From Vesta saturnalis (lineage: Eukaryota > Arthropoda > Insecta > Coleoptera > Lampyridae), in NCBI GenBank assembly GCA_036346205.1, contig JARFJB010000754.1, positions 1,185,001 through 1,249,000 of the forward strand: DNA of 64,000 nucleotides, read 5' to 3'. Made by a program: the position numbers and the translations under genes. Under the pieces are notes generated by a model. The model had not been told where the DNA came from and did not search any database. It saw nothing but the letters and a program-made list of their open reading frames with translations. Shown here in pieces: positions 1-11,829 of the stretch (positions are counted from its first letter, which is position 1; the number at the start of each line of letters is the position of its first letter).

Positions 1-1744
1 TGTTTGTGCGTATGCGTGCATGCGTGTATTAAAAATGTAAAATGAATTTTAAGTTTCGTAGATTTGCGCTAGCTCTATCTACAATTGTAATACAATACAA
101 TAATATTAGTTGTGCAAGTCGCATAACGTTGGAATGTGGATGTATGTTAATACCCACAATAACTCCACAACGAAAACACGTACATACTTCAAATTTAAGC
201 TTGTTTCATTTCTCCTAGAGCTGATTAGATTTTGTGAGAAATTCAGCTGGGAGGGGGGAGTTTATTAGGAGCTGTTTTTGATTTTTATCAAAACAACTGT
301 ATATATCAAAGATGCATACCATTGTATAAACCCTAATCATATAGATTAATTATGTTCTATGTAATTTTTTAATAAGACGCGTAATTTAGCCACAAACAAA
401 TTCGTTAGGTAGAATTTAAATGTTAGTCCAAATTTTTTCAATATCTGAGTAATGATTAATTTTATAAGAAAATGTGTAGACAAATTTTTCAAAGAAAATT
501 GAATTTTACATAATTTTTCTTTATCAAGCGAAATTAGTGTAAAAATTAAATAATTATAATTGAAAATGCTTAAACTGTAGTATCGATTTTTTATAGAAGA
601 AGGCCTATTTTCGTAATGAACTTATTACAATATATGTTACCTCATTTTAGGATGCTTAGCAAAGTTTCGCCGCGAAATTTCAAAATGTGATAAAACATCC
701 GTTTGAACTTAGAAATATCACTTTAAAATGTGACATTGTTACATTGTAATAATGATTAAATGCAAATATTTACCTAATTTATTATATTCGTATATGTAGT
801 TATTTAAAAACTTAAGCCTTTCTGATATTACATTTTCTCATATTTATGATCAATATGCCAAAACTAAATAGGCAACCGATTACAGGAATGTTACGCCCCT
901 CTGAAATAATTTGCAAAAACTGATATTTGTATACGTTCTTAAAAATGCATTGTGTCAAAAATGACTTTTACGCCTTTCTTATAAGACACGTCTTCGAATC
1001 ATTTGTCATAATTAAAATGAATGATTGAATTTAGTAGAATTTCTTTTAATTTATATTTATAAGTTGTAATTTATATTTATATTATTATTATATTATAATC
1101 ACGCGATCAAAGAAATGCAAACATTTGCACGCCAAGCATTACATAAGAGAAACTGTATTAAGGACAAATATTGATTAATGTAATGAAAATGTAACCCTTA
1201 AAATAAAAATTGTTGGAATGTTTGTGATTAGGTACTGTTCTATTATGAAATTACTTTAATTACAAGTAAAACAATTTAATTATTAGGATTGCACTTACAT
1301 TGTTTCTACAACCAGGACTAGATCTGTCCTCCCCTTTTTATTGTTAGCAGGAATTATTAAAATCAGGTTTGATTTATCACCGTGAATTCTCATACCTGGT
1401 TAGTGTTTTTTTTTTAAATAATTGTGGTTCTGAATAGGCTAAGTTTGGCTTACCGTGCTAAGCCACTCAGGAACATTTAGAAGATCTAAGATATTGAATT
1501 ACCAAGCGGTTCCTATGAACCTTAATTTTTTTCATATCATAAGTAAGAGGAAAACAAGAACTAGGGCTATGATTCTAGAGTTTAGAAGTCGTGTAGAAGA
1601 ATGTGGATTGCGACCGTTTGATACGACAAGTGGAGATTTGTACTGCATATTGATGATGTAAATGAGCGACCCGAGCATTCCTAGCAAAGGTCGCCCGAAA
1701 CGGTATCAAAGAATGTAGTTCACTAGTAGTGTAATAAATAAGGT
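1..1744. other. AT-rich stretch, no gene recognised
   Basis: No open frame with recognisable domain content was found on either strand; the few ORFs are short and lack motifs. The only structure I can support is a copy of a dispersed repeat (418-770). A short imperfect inverted pair (near 1,608-1,620 and 1,695-1,712) surrounds a small ORF that I do not regard as coding. Confidence 0.6.
418..770 (+). repeat. Dispersed repeat family, copy 1 (internally deleted)
   Basis: This segment resembles 4,676-5,050 and 37,690-38,060 in the same order of blocks: an A/T-rich lead, then a block around tatagaag, then a block containing attttcgtaatgaactta. Compared with the other two copies the middle part (the part around ggctttggaat in the others) is missing, so this copy carries a deletion of roughly 140 bp. 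No coding capacity is visible. It is most likely a non-autonomous DNA element, because copy 3 lies inside an element with recognisable terminal inverted repeats. Confidence 0.55.
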
Positions 1745-2020
1745 AAGGCATCTTTATGTGCATCAACTACTAATGATTATTCTTATTAGCACTACCCGTC
1801 ACTAGAATTTTAACCTAGTAAAGGAATCCCACCTTTAGTAAGGAATCTTAACGTTTCAAACATCGTATTGCCACGGGACCTACAGGCTTACTTCCTATCC
1901 GAGAAGAAGGAGTGCTCTAGTTTTTCTCGGGTTTAGAAAAACCGCTACCTTGGCCAGGTTTGAAACTGCGCCGCTTGGGTGAAAGGCAAGTACTCTAACC
2001 ATTTCACCACCGAGGCAGGA
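1745..2020 (-). mobile_element. tRNA-derived SINE relic
   Basis: Read on the minus strand, 2,017 to about 1,946 is tRNA-like: an acceptor-like start (GCCTCGG), an A-box-like segment (TGGTGAAATGGTTAGAG), an anticodon-like loop with TTC, and a B-box-like GTTTCAAACC followed by CCAAGG, which can pair with the start. The body that follows contains GTAGGTCCCGTGG after a GGA-AAGCC block, the kind of conserved motif seen in the body of arthropod tRNA-derived SINEs. The tail end is uncertain; about 1,745 is a guess. The tRNA part is too diverged to be a functional tRNA(Glu). Confidence 0.6.
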
Positions 2021-4169
2021 GTAAATAATTATTTTAATTATTATTTTTTAATAAATTTTAATAAACCGTTTTAACCATACAATAAGTTATGCGAAATCAT
2101 CATGTTATAAGTTATGTTGGGCGTTGACCTACACCTCTACTACTTTGACTTGATTTTCTGGGCATCGATAGAGAGCAATGAAATGAAATATATATCTGGA
2201 GTAGACTCGGAAGAGGCTCTCGAATGGTAAGAGTATTGCTATACGATGTCCATTAAAAAATTTGGTTGATCTTTAACCTAGTCAGGTTCTCCCTGTTGAG
2301 GTCGAACTATTTTTATTGGTGTGCTATCAATTAGAAAAACAGATATGAACATGTTCGAAGCGTTCATCATATAATCGCGGATTTGGACCCTGATGTTTGA
2401 TCACGATTTGTAAGTAATAGGACATAAATTGAGGCAAGTAAGATGTGTATTTGAAATCTTTCCAATAAATGATTTCGAATAACACTTTCAATGAATTATC
2501 CATTACAAATTTTTTGACTAAACATAAAAGCCAAAAACACAAAAACAATTTAGATTATTAACTAGTAGATTCGAAAAAATAAAACAAAACGTATTGCAAA
2601 ATATTACTACTCTGGGCAATAACACACTAGGCAATTGATTTGATATCACCGATATGCTAAATTATCACAAAATTAATAAAAATCTTCTGAAATGCTCTTT
2701 GTTACGTTCTGTAACTGATCTCATCTTGCTTTACATTGCACAGGATTTTTTGTAGTAAACGGTAGAGAATTATAACTGCCCTTTGATTATTGCAATATTA
2801 CGTTGTTCTAAGGCAATGTAATCATCGGTATGCCTTATTTTACAATAAGCGATGCCGTCAGATAGTTAATGGATGTATCATTTATAAATGTTTGTTCTAT
2901 GGTTACACTATGACCAATTAGCGTTATTTGAAAGACAATTCGACGGCGTTGTATTGCGATGTTGACCATCTGCTAACGCATTCAACACATAATTTTCAAG
3001 AAAACTGCAGATGATAGAAGAATAATTATTTGTGGAAACACCGTCATCGTCTTCATGTCATACGAAGCACATCGTACATTTACTTTCATACCATATACAG
3101 TGAAACTGTAGCCTATTCATTCATATGAAAGTAAAGGGATAACGGGTTCAATTTAGAAATTAACCAAACGGCCGTACAAAAAACTGCCGCTTCGTCCCAG
3201 GTTTCGTTTTTCATACACTATAAGGTCTCTAAAATATAAACATCTACAATTTTGAATACACTGAAATCCCAACCGCAGGTCTATGAGTTGTCTGATCTTC
3301 AGGTTTAAGTAGAATTTTAAAGAGTCGTCTCTTGTTTACCGCTTACCTGAACCGTCTTTATATAACACAATATTTTGCAGGCGGCACATTTACAGCAGCT
3401 TTGTTTAATCTAGCCCGGTTTGCTCCTGATTTTTGGTTGCCGCTTCTATGCAAAAATACAGCACTATTTTACTAATCACATGGTTTATTACTCTCTGATA
3501 TTCCGGGACGTACTTGAGTCTTACATAATGCAAAATATTCTCGTAATAGTGTGTACGGTGCATTACACACTGGTCACACTCATATTTTTTTGGCTTGAAT
3601 AAGCTAAGATATTTCTTCAAAAGCAAAAGTAAGGTAATTGAGACGGATTGAACATTTTGTTTAACGCTGCATGGCTTGCATATTGCAAAATTTATAAAGC
3701 ATTGATTGTAAGCCCTAGTTTGAGTCTAAGTAGAGCTTAATAGTTAACTTAAATGATGAAAAAACAGGTACTATTACATGTTAAGTTAAATCAGGACGAA
3801 TCAACCATACTTAAAAACCCTAAAAAGACTATGTTTGACAAAGATAAGCTACAAACCAAACAGTTACATGTAAAAATGAATTGCTAGTCAAAACGGAAAG
3901 TGAAGTATCTAGTATATCTGACCTACCTAAATAATCACCCACAGTAACTTCTTCGCAGTAAAATTTCTAATTGCGCTACACATCACGAAAGAAACATTTT
4001 AAAGGTCATCAACACAATAACAACACAAAAAAACATTACGTCGGGAACACTACGCCCCTTTTGGATACCCCATTAAATGAAACCTTAATTTTTACCTTCC
4101 AACCTGCCTATACTGCATAGGTATAGAATGTTATGTAATCGACAATCGCTAAATCGCCAAGATTGGCCA
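2021..4169. other. AT-rich stretch, no gene apart from a possible zinc-finger trace
   Basis: No transposase, RT or host exon was recognised here other than the weak zinc-finger-like ORF at 3,405-3,626. Confidence 0.5.
3405..3626 (-). pseudogene. Possible degenerate C2H2 zinc-finger fragment
   Basis: The minus-strand frame reads PKKYECDQC followed by exactly 12 residues, then H, five residues and Y. That is the spacing of a C2H2 finger (C-x2-C-x12-H-x5-H) with the last histidine changed to tyrosine. A pyrimidine-poor but possible acceptor (ttag) lies just before the frame. One finger with a lost ligand is weak evidence; it may be chance or a decayed exon. No neighbouring exons were seen. Confidence 0.25.
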
Positions 4170-4241
4170 TAATATCTGGATGAGTGTCTGTGCGTGTGTG
4201 CGTTCGCGTGTGTGTGCGTGTGCGAGTGCAAGTGCGTGTGC

Positions 4242-4273
<32 letters not shown>

Positions 4274-4379
4274 GTGCGTGTGTGTGCGTGTTCGTGTGCG
4301 TGTGCGTACGTGTGCGTGTGCGTGTGCGTGTGCGTGTGCATGTCAGTGTGCGTGTGGATTCGTGTGGGTGTACGTCTGC

Positions 4380-4411
<32 letters not shown>

Positions 4412-4512
4412 GTGCGTGTGCGTGTGCGTGTGCGTGTGCGTGTGCGTGTGCGTGTGCGTGTGCGTGTGCGTGTGCGTGTACGTGTGCATCTGTGTGTGCG
4501 TGTGGATGTTTG
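4170..4512. repeat. (GTGTGC)n-type microsatellite array
   Basis: About 340 bp of TG-rich sequence built mainly on a hexamer GTGTGC, with interruptions near 4,345-4,380. Long ORFs run through it on both strands, rich in Cys/Val/Arg or His/Ala/Thr; these arise because the hexamer contains no stop in most frames and are not genes. Confidence 0.9.
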
Positions 4513-4619
4513 CTTATTATCAAATATTTCTGAAACGGCTTCATATTTCAAAAATATAAAAATACCGAGGTATAGATCCTAAACATGCCGATTAAATATA
4601 TTCTACGCAATCTTTTATA

Positions 4620-5060
4620 CGAGATGTACTTTGGCGGCCAAAAATATTCCTGAGGTGGATTTTAAGTGTAAATTCTTTCATGTCTGAATAATTATTAATT
4701 TTATTAGATGTGAAGACATATTTTTGCAAAGATAATTTAATTACATATAATTTTTATTTATTTTAATGAGAAGCCGAAAGGTATTAAAACTTAATTAAGG
4801 AAGATTGAAAATACTTAAAATGTATTACCGACATTTTTATGGAAGACGGCGGCTTTGGAATTTTTTTTTTCAAGTTGTTATGTAGATGTTTATTAACCGC
4901 TATGTGACGTGAAATTTTAAATATCTGATATAGATTATTGTTTTTGTTTTTACAATGCCGGCTATTGTCGTTATGAACGTATTAAAAAACACGTTACGTA
5001 ATAATTCTAAAAAATTATTATTAAAATGTGTCTTTCAATTTCCACTTTCTAAGTTGTTAC
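4620..5060 (+). repeat. Dispersed repeat family, copy 2
   Basis: Shares ordered blocks with copy 3 at 37,690-38,060: the ggctttggaat block, tagatgtttattaaccgctatgtgac, and the tattgtcgttatgaacgtatt block (written here in pieces). Divergence by eye is substantial, so this is an old copy. Its borders are not certain; it begins after the (GTGTGC)n array and fades near 5,060-5,160. Confidence 0.55.
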
Positions 5061-7991
5061 ACATCAGATATTTTATTACCAATGCTATAAGTTTGGTGTA
5101 TTTAGAGATATCGATACTGTAGCATCCCCCAGGTACCCTATCTTGAAAGGTGTAATTGGAACTTATTTGCAAGAATGCAAATTCAAGAACGAAACAACCG
5201 CTGTTTGTGAGTGAGATATCTTGACTTTACTGACAATAATGTTACTATTACTCAAATTAATTGCTTACGTTATAGTGACTTTCCTGGCATTAATTAAAAT
5301 ATTAGAATTTATTTACAAGTATGATATTTGATTACTCGCAAATCTCAAATTTGACCAAAATAATTGGCCGTCTAGTGATAGGTACGGTGTGCTATTTTTT
5401 GAATTAGATAGGCGGGATGAAGTTAAGTGTTGCATTATGGCGGGCAGGTAAAAAATGAAACTGCTCAAATTAAAATTAACGAGCTTTGCACAATGATGGT
5501 TCAACCCGTTAATGTACTATTGTGGGAAAGAACTGCTAATAAAATCCACTTTATTCATAAATAAGTAATTGCACAAGTACATTAATAAATCAATTAACAC
5601 AAAAAAAAACAATGAAATGATTAAATATATCACAAAATACCATTAAATCAGGTTAAAGTGGGTACAAAATTATAACATTAAGAAAAGAAAAACAAGCAGT
5701 TTAGCTACACATAAACACAATAAAAAAAACCAATGTAATCACACCCACTATTGTGTCATAAATAGATCAGAATAAAAATCGTAATACCAAACATATGGTC
5801 CTTTAAAACCAATCATGCCGGTGTTTAAGTAAATAAGCACTTAAAACAATAAGGCAAATTACGGTACATATAAAATAAAACAACAGTAAAATTGCACAGG
5901 TGATAATAAGGTAAAGGCAAGGACAAAGCAAAGGAATTTATACGTGGTTTAGTGATACTGAAGCACAAAATACATACGTACAGTTACAATAAATTACATA
6001 TAAAGAGAAATTAGTTCGCAGGCAAACAATTCTACTAAAATAAACTGACACAAAAAAACTCATTAAACAAAGCCTTACAAAGGTAAGTGACCGATGTACA
6101 AGTTTGAGTGCGTTAGAAAAATACAACGCCCCTTTCTCAGGTTACACATTCAGCTATACAACAATAAAAACAACAAAAATAAAATTCGAGGTGTTTAATG
6201 GTCATCTGGGCCCAGGAGTATGTAAACACTAGGCAATTTCCTATTACAATTATAACCAAGGTTTATCCTGTACCCATTCGCCAGGTCCAGCTCTACACAA
6301 ATATAAATATAAACAACAACCAGTGATGCTAATTCACCCAAATATATGAGTGAGAGAGCCCTGTACTGTGTTTTATTCTAGCAGATTTCAGCTTAATGAA
6401 CCCACGTGCTAATGAGATGCCTTTGCAAGGCAATGTTTGATTTTTAATACGTTACATAGGCTTGTAAAATTATTTGCTGCGAGCTTTCATTTATCTAAAA
6501 ATACCTACTTACACTTGAATATATTGCCTTTAGTTAAACACTTTACCATCAACACGACGAGTTAAGATACGCGGTTTAAAACTCGACGCTGCGACGATTA
6601 ATTATAGATTAATTTTTGGAAAAACTTACATTAAAACCTACACAAAAAGAAAAGAACGAATTAGCGTTTTAGTTTTGCTAAAAGGTACACGACGAAATAT
6701 TTATAGACCGAACGGTTTACAATCAAAATTTCAACAGCAACTATCTTCTGCTCCGATCTCAAATTAACTATCTCTACTCTCGAAAAACAACCCCCGTTTT
6801 TCAAAAGTAATAAAAAAACGAAAAATTATTACGTTGGAACAGTTTCATATTAATTATTGAAGGACATCTTAATTTTAAAAATATGTATTCGTCCGTAACA
6901 AGCCCTACATTTAGGTCTCAAGTTTGAACGTACCAAACAAAGATCCCTTTGGATTTGCGCAATGTTCCGCCGTAATGAATTATTAGATCAGTGACATTTT
7001 TACATCAAGAGCGCGTGTATAGAAATTTTCAACAATTCGTCACGTCAGTTTAGGCAGAACACCTGTTTCTCTACCTTAATATATGTTTTCTTTTTCTCTT
7101 CTACCTTTACTCAAATATCATTTACAAACATTCCCACATTTCTTACTGAAAACATAAAATAAAATATTCCGAAAACATTAGCAAATTACGATGTATCAAG
7201 ATATTAAAAATCCACTAATTATCTTTCCTATCGCGGTAACAATGGCGATTTGACAAACGCTTTTTACAATAATAAAATTTTCGCGGTCCGCCACCTGGAT
7301 TTATAGTCGATTTGAGCGAATACTCGTCCCTCAAAAGACTACCAGGCGACATCAACTTCATGATATGTGTACAAAATACGCCACTAAATACCTTCTCGGT
7401 AACACTAGCATACTTTTCATCACAGCATTTTTCAATATGCCTCGTACCTCAGTTTTGACTTCTCAGGAAGTAATGAATTGCACTCAATAGCATAAAACCT
7501 TCTATTCCATTATTCTGGCTTTCTAATATTTGTTCGGGCATTATTTAAGTCAAAAACACTCACTAACACTTATTTAGATTTGCAAATATTTTTTGTTTAC
7601 TCATATCTATAGCAACAAGTACACCATTGAAACTTCGAAAAAATTTGAGTATACCTATTGCAAACGCAGATAATCAATGCATTATTAATTTTGAATGTTT
7701 ATCGTGCCGATCGTGCAAAAAATAGTATAACCGTCACTATCGTTAAGGGCTTTACCGGCCTCAGATCAAATTGGAGACTTAGCCACGCTAATGGTCTTTG
7801 ATTGGTGAACTGCTCTTGTCGATATTAACACTTAATATACTATTGTCAAAACGTTACATTTGCTCATTATAACACATCTAATCGTTTCCGTGACAGATCT
7901 TCCTTTATTGATATTGTTTGGCCTTTTAGTTTTTTTTTTTTAGTATTATTAATGAATATATTATAACGGTGTCTATAACCTGGAAATTTTA
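5061..7991. other. AT-rich stretch, no gene recognised
   Basis: Read on both strands. 5,540-6,340 is notably A-rich on the plus strand, with many short aaca/aataaa runs, and could be UTR-like or old repeat sequence. I see no splice-bounded coding exon or transposon protein motif. Confidence 0.5.
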
Positions 7992-8267
7992 CTATGATAC
8001 CGCGTGGCTTATTAATATTAAGTGTGAGTGGTGAAATCCTGAGTGATTGCTCAGTCTGATTAAATTATCGTTGGCTTCTTCCAGCTTAATCACACAATGT
8101 TTCAGGAGATTGTACTTTTCCATTCTTTCGTCGAATTTAATATAAATTAGTTTTAAAACGATTGCCGGCAACTTTGTTGCTAACCTATCCATAATAGAAT
8201 CACTGTTAATGCAAGCATTTACCACATTTTTAAAATCTGACACTGGACTAAAAACCATACATAACAA
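7992..8267 (-). pseudogene. Possible coiled-coil fragment of a LINE ORF1
   Basis: A 91-codon minus frame contains DFKNVVNACINSDSIMDRL and FDERMEKYN followed by KLEEANDNLIRL. The pattern of a short helical N-terminus and a heptad-like stretch resembles the N-terminal coiled coil of ORF1 proteins of some non-LTR retrotransposons. The usual downstream RRM-like or zinc-knuckle part is absent, and no reverse transcriptase lies nearby. It could equally be a chance ORF. Confidence 0.3.
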
Positions 8268-9235
8268 AGATTTATAATAACCCGTAAAGATAATTACTAT
8301 TGCACGGACGCTACTACCTACACGTCTAGTAGAACGGACACTCGATAATCTTACTAACTTACTGTATTAATTACATAATAGCTGTAATTGAAGGCCTACT
8401 TTAGCACCATAATTGATAATAGTGTGGTATGGAAAGGAATACTTTAGACAAAATTTCTTATTAAACAGACGTCGCGCAAACCTCAAACGTCGGTCTCGAC
8501 CATTTCGGACGGTATTTTTTATAATTCATTATTCAAATTCAGGAATGCAATTATTTATGGCAATATGTCATGTAATCAAATTTCAATTTAAACTTTTGAC
8601 TAATTTGATATGACATTTGAGTTAGTAAGCAACCAACCCAGTCATCTGGAATTCAGCAAAATCCGAATGGCATATGGTTCTAGCACATGAGACATACTGT
8701 GTTTAATTTTTCGAAACTTGTTTCGTGAGATATGATCTATTTACTGCTTGCTATGTTGATAAAACCAACACCTGCAACGATCAAACGAATTGCCGAGTGA
8801 AATCTGTCCTGAATTATAATAATTTTATGGGTATGTTTAACAATTTCGAATATTTAAAAATATAATGTTATTCGCGGTTTCTTAGTTTCAAAAATTAAAA
8901 ACATCAAGTCGATTTTTGATTGGATAGAGAATTAATTTGTGCACATAAGGAGCATAAGATAACAGAGAAAAATTTTTGTTCAACAAACTTTTTTTTCCGA
9001 CATTAACATTTTTAATATAATTATTTTACGTCAAGTGTATTTTGTTAACTGGTTATGATTTCATGTATTGAATCATAATTTCATCATCAAATACCAATGT
9101 CTTATTAGGTGCCAGTACGTTGTGATCTAAATTATGTAATCATGGCACATATTATATAAAAATATTAACGGAAATACATAATTATGTGATTAACATATAA
9201 ATATACTAGTAGTGATCGAAACAAGTACTTTTACC

Positions 9236-9238
<3 letters not shown>
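8268..9238. other. AT-rich stretch, nothing recognised
   Basis: No coding or repeat structure that I can support. Confidence 0.5.

Positions 9239-9311
<73 letters not shown>
9239..9311. repeat. (TA)n microsatellite
   Basis: Pure TA dinucleotide run of about 70 bp. Confidence 0.97.
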
Positions 9312-9316
<5 letters not shown>

Positions 9317-9518
9317 GTGATTATTATTATTTTATTACACTCGGACAAAAAGTGTAGGCATGCCAATCGTTAATTATCAAACTTACCAAAGTAAAAATGA
9401 AAACGTAAAATTGCTTTAAATGGGTTACAAGTTTAAGTTTAAGGTTACTACGGCAAACAAAAAAAAATACTTTATAACATGTTTTAAATAACTAAGGAGT
9501 GAGGACTGTAAATAAGTA

Positions 9519-9532
9519 TGTATATGTATGTA

Positions 9533-9603
<71 letters not shown>
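9519..9603. repeat. (TA)n microsatellite with TATG lead
   Basis: A TATG-type imperfect lead (9,519-9,538) followed by a pure TA run. Confidence 0.95.
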
Positions 9604-9605
<2 letters not shown>

Positions 9606-9869
9606 GCACGTAAACGACAAATAAATCAGAAATTTGATCTGTCATGAATTCAGTAGGCTCAAAAAATTGTTGCTGATGCCATTCTTCTTATGTACGGTTT
9701 ATAAGACTAACGAAAAAAATTAACACACAGAAGGTATAGTGATAACTCTGAATTAAGGTAAAGAGGGGATATTACCGCCACGCCCCAATTAGAATTAAAA
9801 TACCCCATAGTATAAATTTTTATAATTTTATAGAGTGAACTACAGATCTATTAACTACATACAATCAAA

Positions 9870-10735
9870 TTCTTAATCTTAATGGAACACCCAATCGCAC
9901 TCAGTAAGGGATTTTATTTTGCATGAAACCCCATAAGAAAAAATTCAAAATTGAAAGATCCGTAGATCGAGGGGCAATCTTACTGGTCCGTAGGTACCAA
10001 CCCATCTTTGAGGAAGGTTATCGTCTAAGAATGCCTTTATAAGCTCAGATTTTTGGCTTGGGGTACCGTATTGTTGAAGCTAATTTAAATTATAAATTAT
10101 AATTTAAATTTATTATTATAAAGAGCCAATCGGATGCAATATTATCTATTAGTTCTGGAATAACTTCCTCAAGGAATTCTAGGTACCGAAGTGCTGTAAG
10201 ACCTCCTTCACAAATTCTGTAGACTATGCGTCTTCCAAAAATGAAACACGAGACCCTAACCCCAAAGCGTCTTTGTGCCCTCTCAAAAATTAAATGGTGA
10301 TTATCTGCGGACCAATTTCTTGTATTATGGCGATGGAAAATTCCCGTACTTAAAAAATAATATTCATCGGACCAGATAACGGGTCTGCCAAAAATTTATC
10401 AGTATGTATTTGTTCTAAATACTATTGGCCAAACAACATTCAGCGCTCGACATCGCCGGGATGAAAATGTTGAACTGTTTGGAATATATAGTGGCGATAC
10501 TTATACTTTTGCAAAATGCTTTGAAAATCAGACTCGGATACACCAATTGATTCCTCTATTTGCTTGCAAGGGGGTGAAAGCGTGGCTTCTGCACAACTCA
10601 ATACGCTTATTTCTTTTCTTTCTCTATTTTGTTTGGTGTATGCCTTAGGACGGGCTTGGCCAATGATCCATCTTATACTAAATTTGATTTAAGGCAGGCA
10701 AATAAGTCTGGGAAAGGTTTCCGTTTCTCTGAATA
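9870..10735 (-). pseudogene. IS630/mariner-like transposase relic
   Basis: Conceptual minus-strand translation gives, in order: a helix-turn-helix region (AYTKQNRERKEISVLSCAEA, then ESIGVSESDFQSILQKYKYR; near 10,650-10,500), an HPGDVER linker, VIWSDEYYFLSTGIFHRHN (near 10,375), ALRYLEFLEEVIPELIDNIA (near 10,170), and QRWVGTYGPVRLP with a shifted DFFLWG-like end (near 9,950). The first catalytic Asp is present in WSDE. At the second catalytic site, where relatives have QQDGAP, this copy reads QQYGTP, so the Asp is lost. A small AT insertion (about 10,083-10,125) and several frame changes confirm it is dead. DDE transposases of this group cut and paste at TA. Confidence 0.85.
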
Positions 10736-11067
10736 TCTAATATGAATAAAAAGATATCCTAACCATAGCGCTCAAAATACGTTACCAAATATAATTCTGA
10801 AGCTTCTTGAGGTTTTCATTAGATTGTATAAAACAAACCAACATATCATACTTTTCATTATTTTACTGCCATTATTGTAAAATTAAAACTAAATATAAAA
10901 TATAGTAAAATAGAAACACCAAAAAAAAAATTTTTTTTTACTAATAATCAAAAAGTGACAAAACCGCTTTTAGCATTTTGCTTTTTTGTTTTGATTCAAA
11001 ATAATTGTGTACAATTATATATTTTGGAAAGCCCACATTATGCCTAATAAATATAAGAAATAATATA

Positions 11068-11090
11068 CAGGGTGTTCCATTAAAAAAAAC
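11068..11090 (+). repeat. Lone Tc1/mariner-type element terminus
   Basis: A TA followed by CAGGGTGTTCCATT, the same start shared by the mariner-like elements elsewhere in the window. It reads as a left end facing right, so it does not close the transposase relic to its left. I did not find its partner. Confidence 0.45.
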
Positions 11091-11282
11091 ATGTTTGCTT
11101 CGTAACTGAAAAACGGAAGTTGTTAGAAAAAACTGACTACACCAATGGATTTCCCAGTCAATTATCTGTCAAAGCACGGAAAGATTTTCCAAGCAGTGAA
11201 TGAATCATTCTTATATCGATCATAGGGGTGAAGTAGTGACCAAAAAAGAGCTCGAAAGTTATCACATTTTTCATTTATATTC

Positions 11283-11822
11283 GGCCAAAGACCACACCAC
11301 ACCTCAACACACGACACCACACCACACCACACCATCACAAGTACACACACGCACACACATGAACACACGCACACATGCACACATACGCGCACACACACAC
11401 ACACTCACACATACACGGACACGCACACGCACACACATGCACACATGCAGACACGCAGGTACGCAGAGCCGCAGGCACGCAGGTACGCAGATACACAGAT
11501 CCACAGATCCACAGACCCACAGACACGCAGACACGCAGGCACGCAGGTACGGAGGTACGCAGACACGCAGGCGCAGAGACACACAGACATTAAGGCACGA
11601 AGACACAGACACGCAGACACTCAGGCACGCAGGCACGCAGACACGCACACACGCACCTACACATACGCACACATACGCACACTCACGCACACACACGCAC
11701 ACACACGCACACACACGCACACACACGCACACACACGCACACACACGCACACACACGCACACACGCGCACACACGCACACACACGCACACACACGCACAC
11801 ACACACGCGCGCGCACACACAT
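11283..11822. repeat. Compound CA/CAG-rich satellite-like array
   Basis: Three zones: CACCA/CACACA-rich (11,283-11,455), an imperfect 8-10-mer of the type acgcaggt/acacgcag (11,440-11,650), and a regular CACACACG array (11,650-11,822). Long ORFs on both strands (His/Thr/Arg-rich or Cys/Val-rich) are compositional artefacts of a repeat that lacks stops. Confidence 0.9.
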
Positions 11823-11829
11823 ACATCAT

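Noticed and set aside
4108..4582. Several overlapping ORFs of 117-147 codons on both strands
   Set aside because: They follow the stop-free (GTGTGC)n repeat in every frame and have only repeat-derived composition.
5331..5450. Short plus frame ending in a possible donor (MAG-GTAAAA)
   Set aside because: Only 39 codons, a stop directly before it and no recognised motif.
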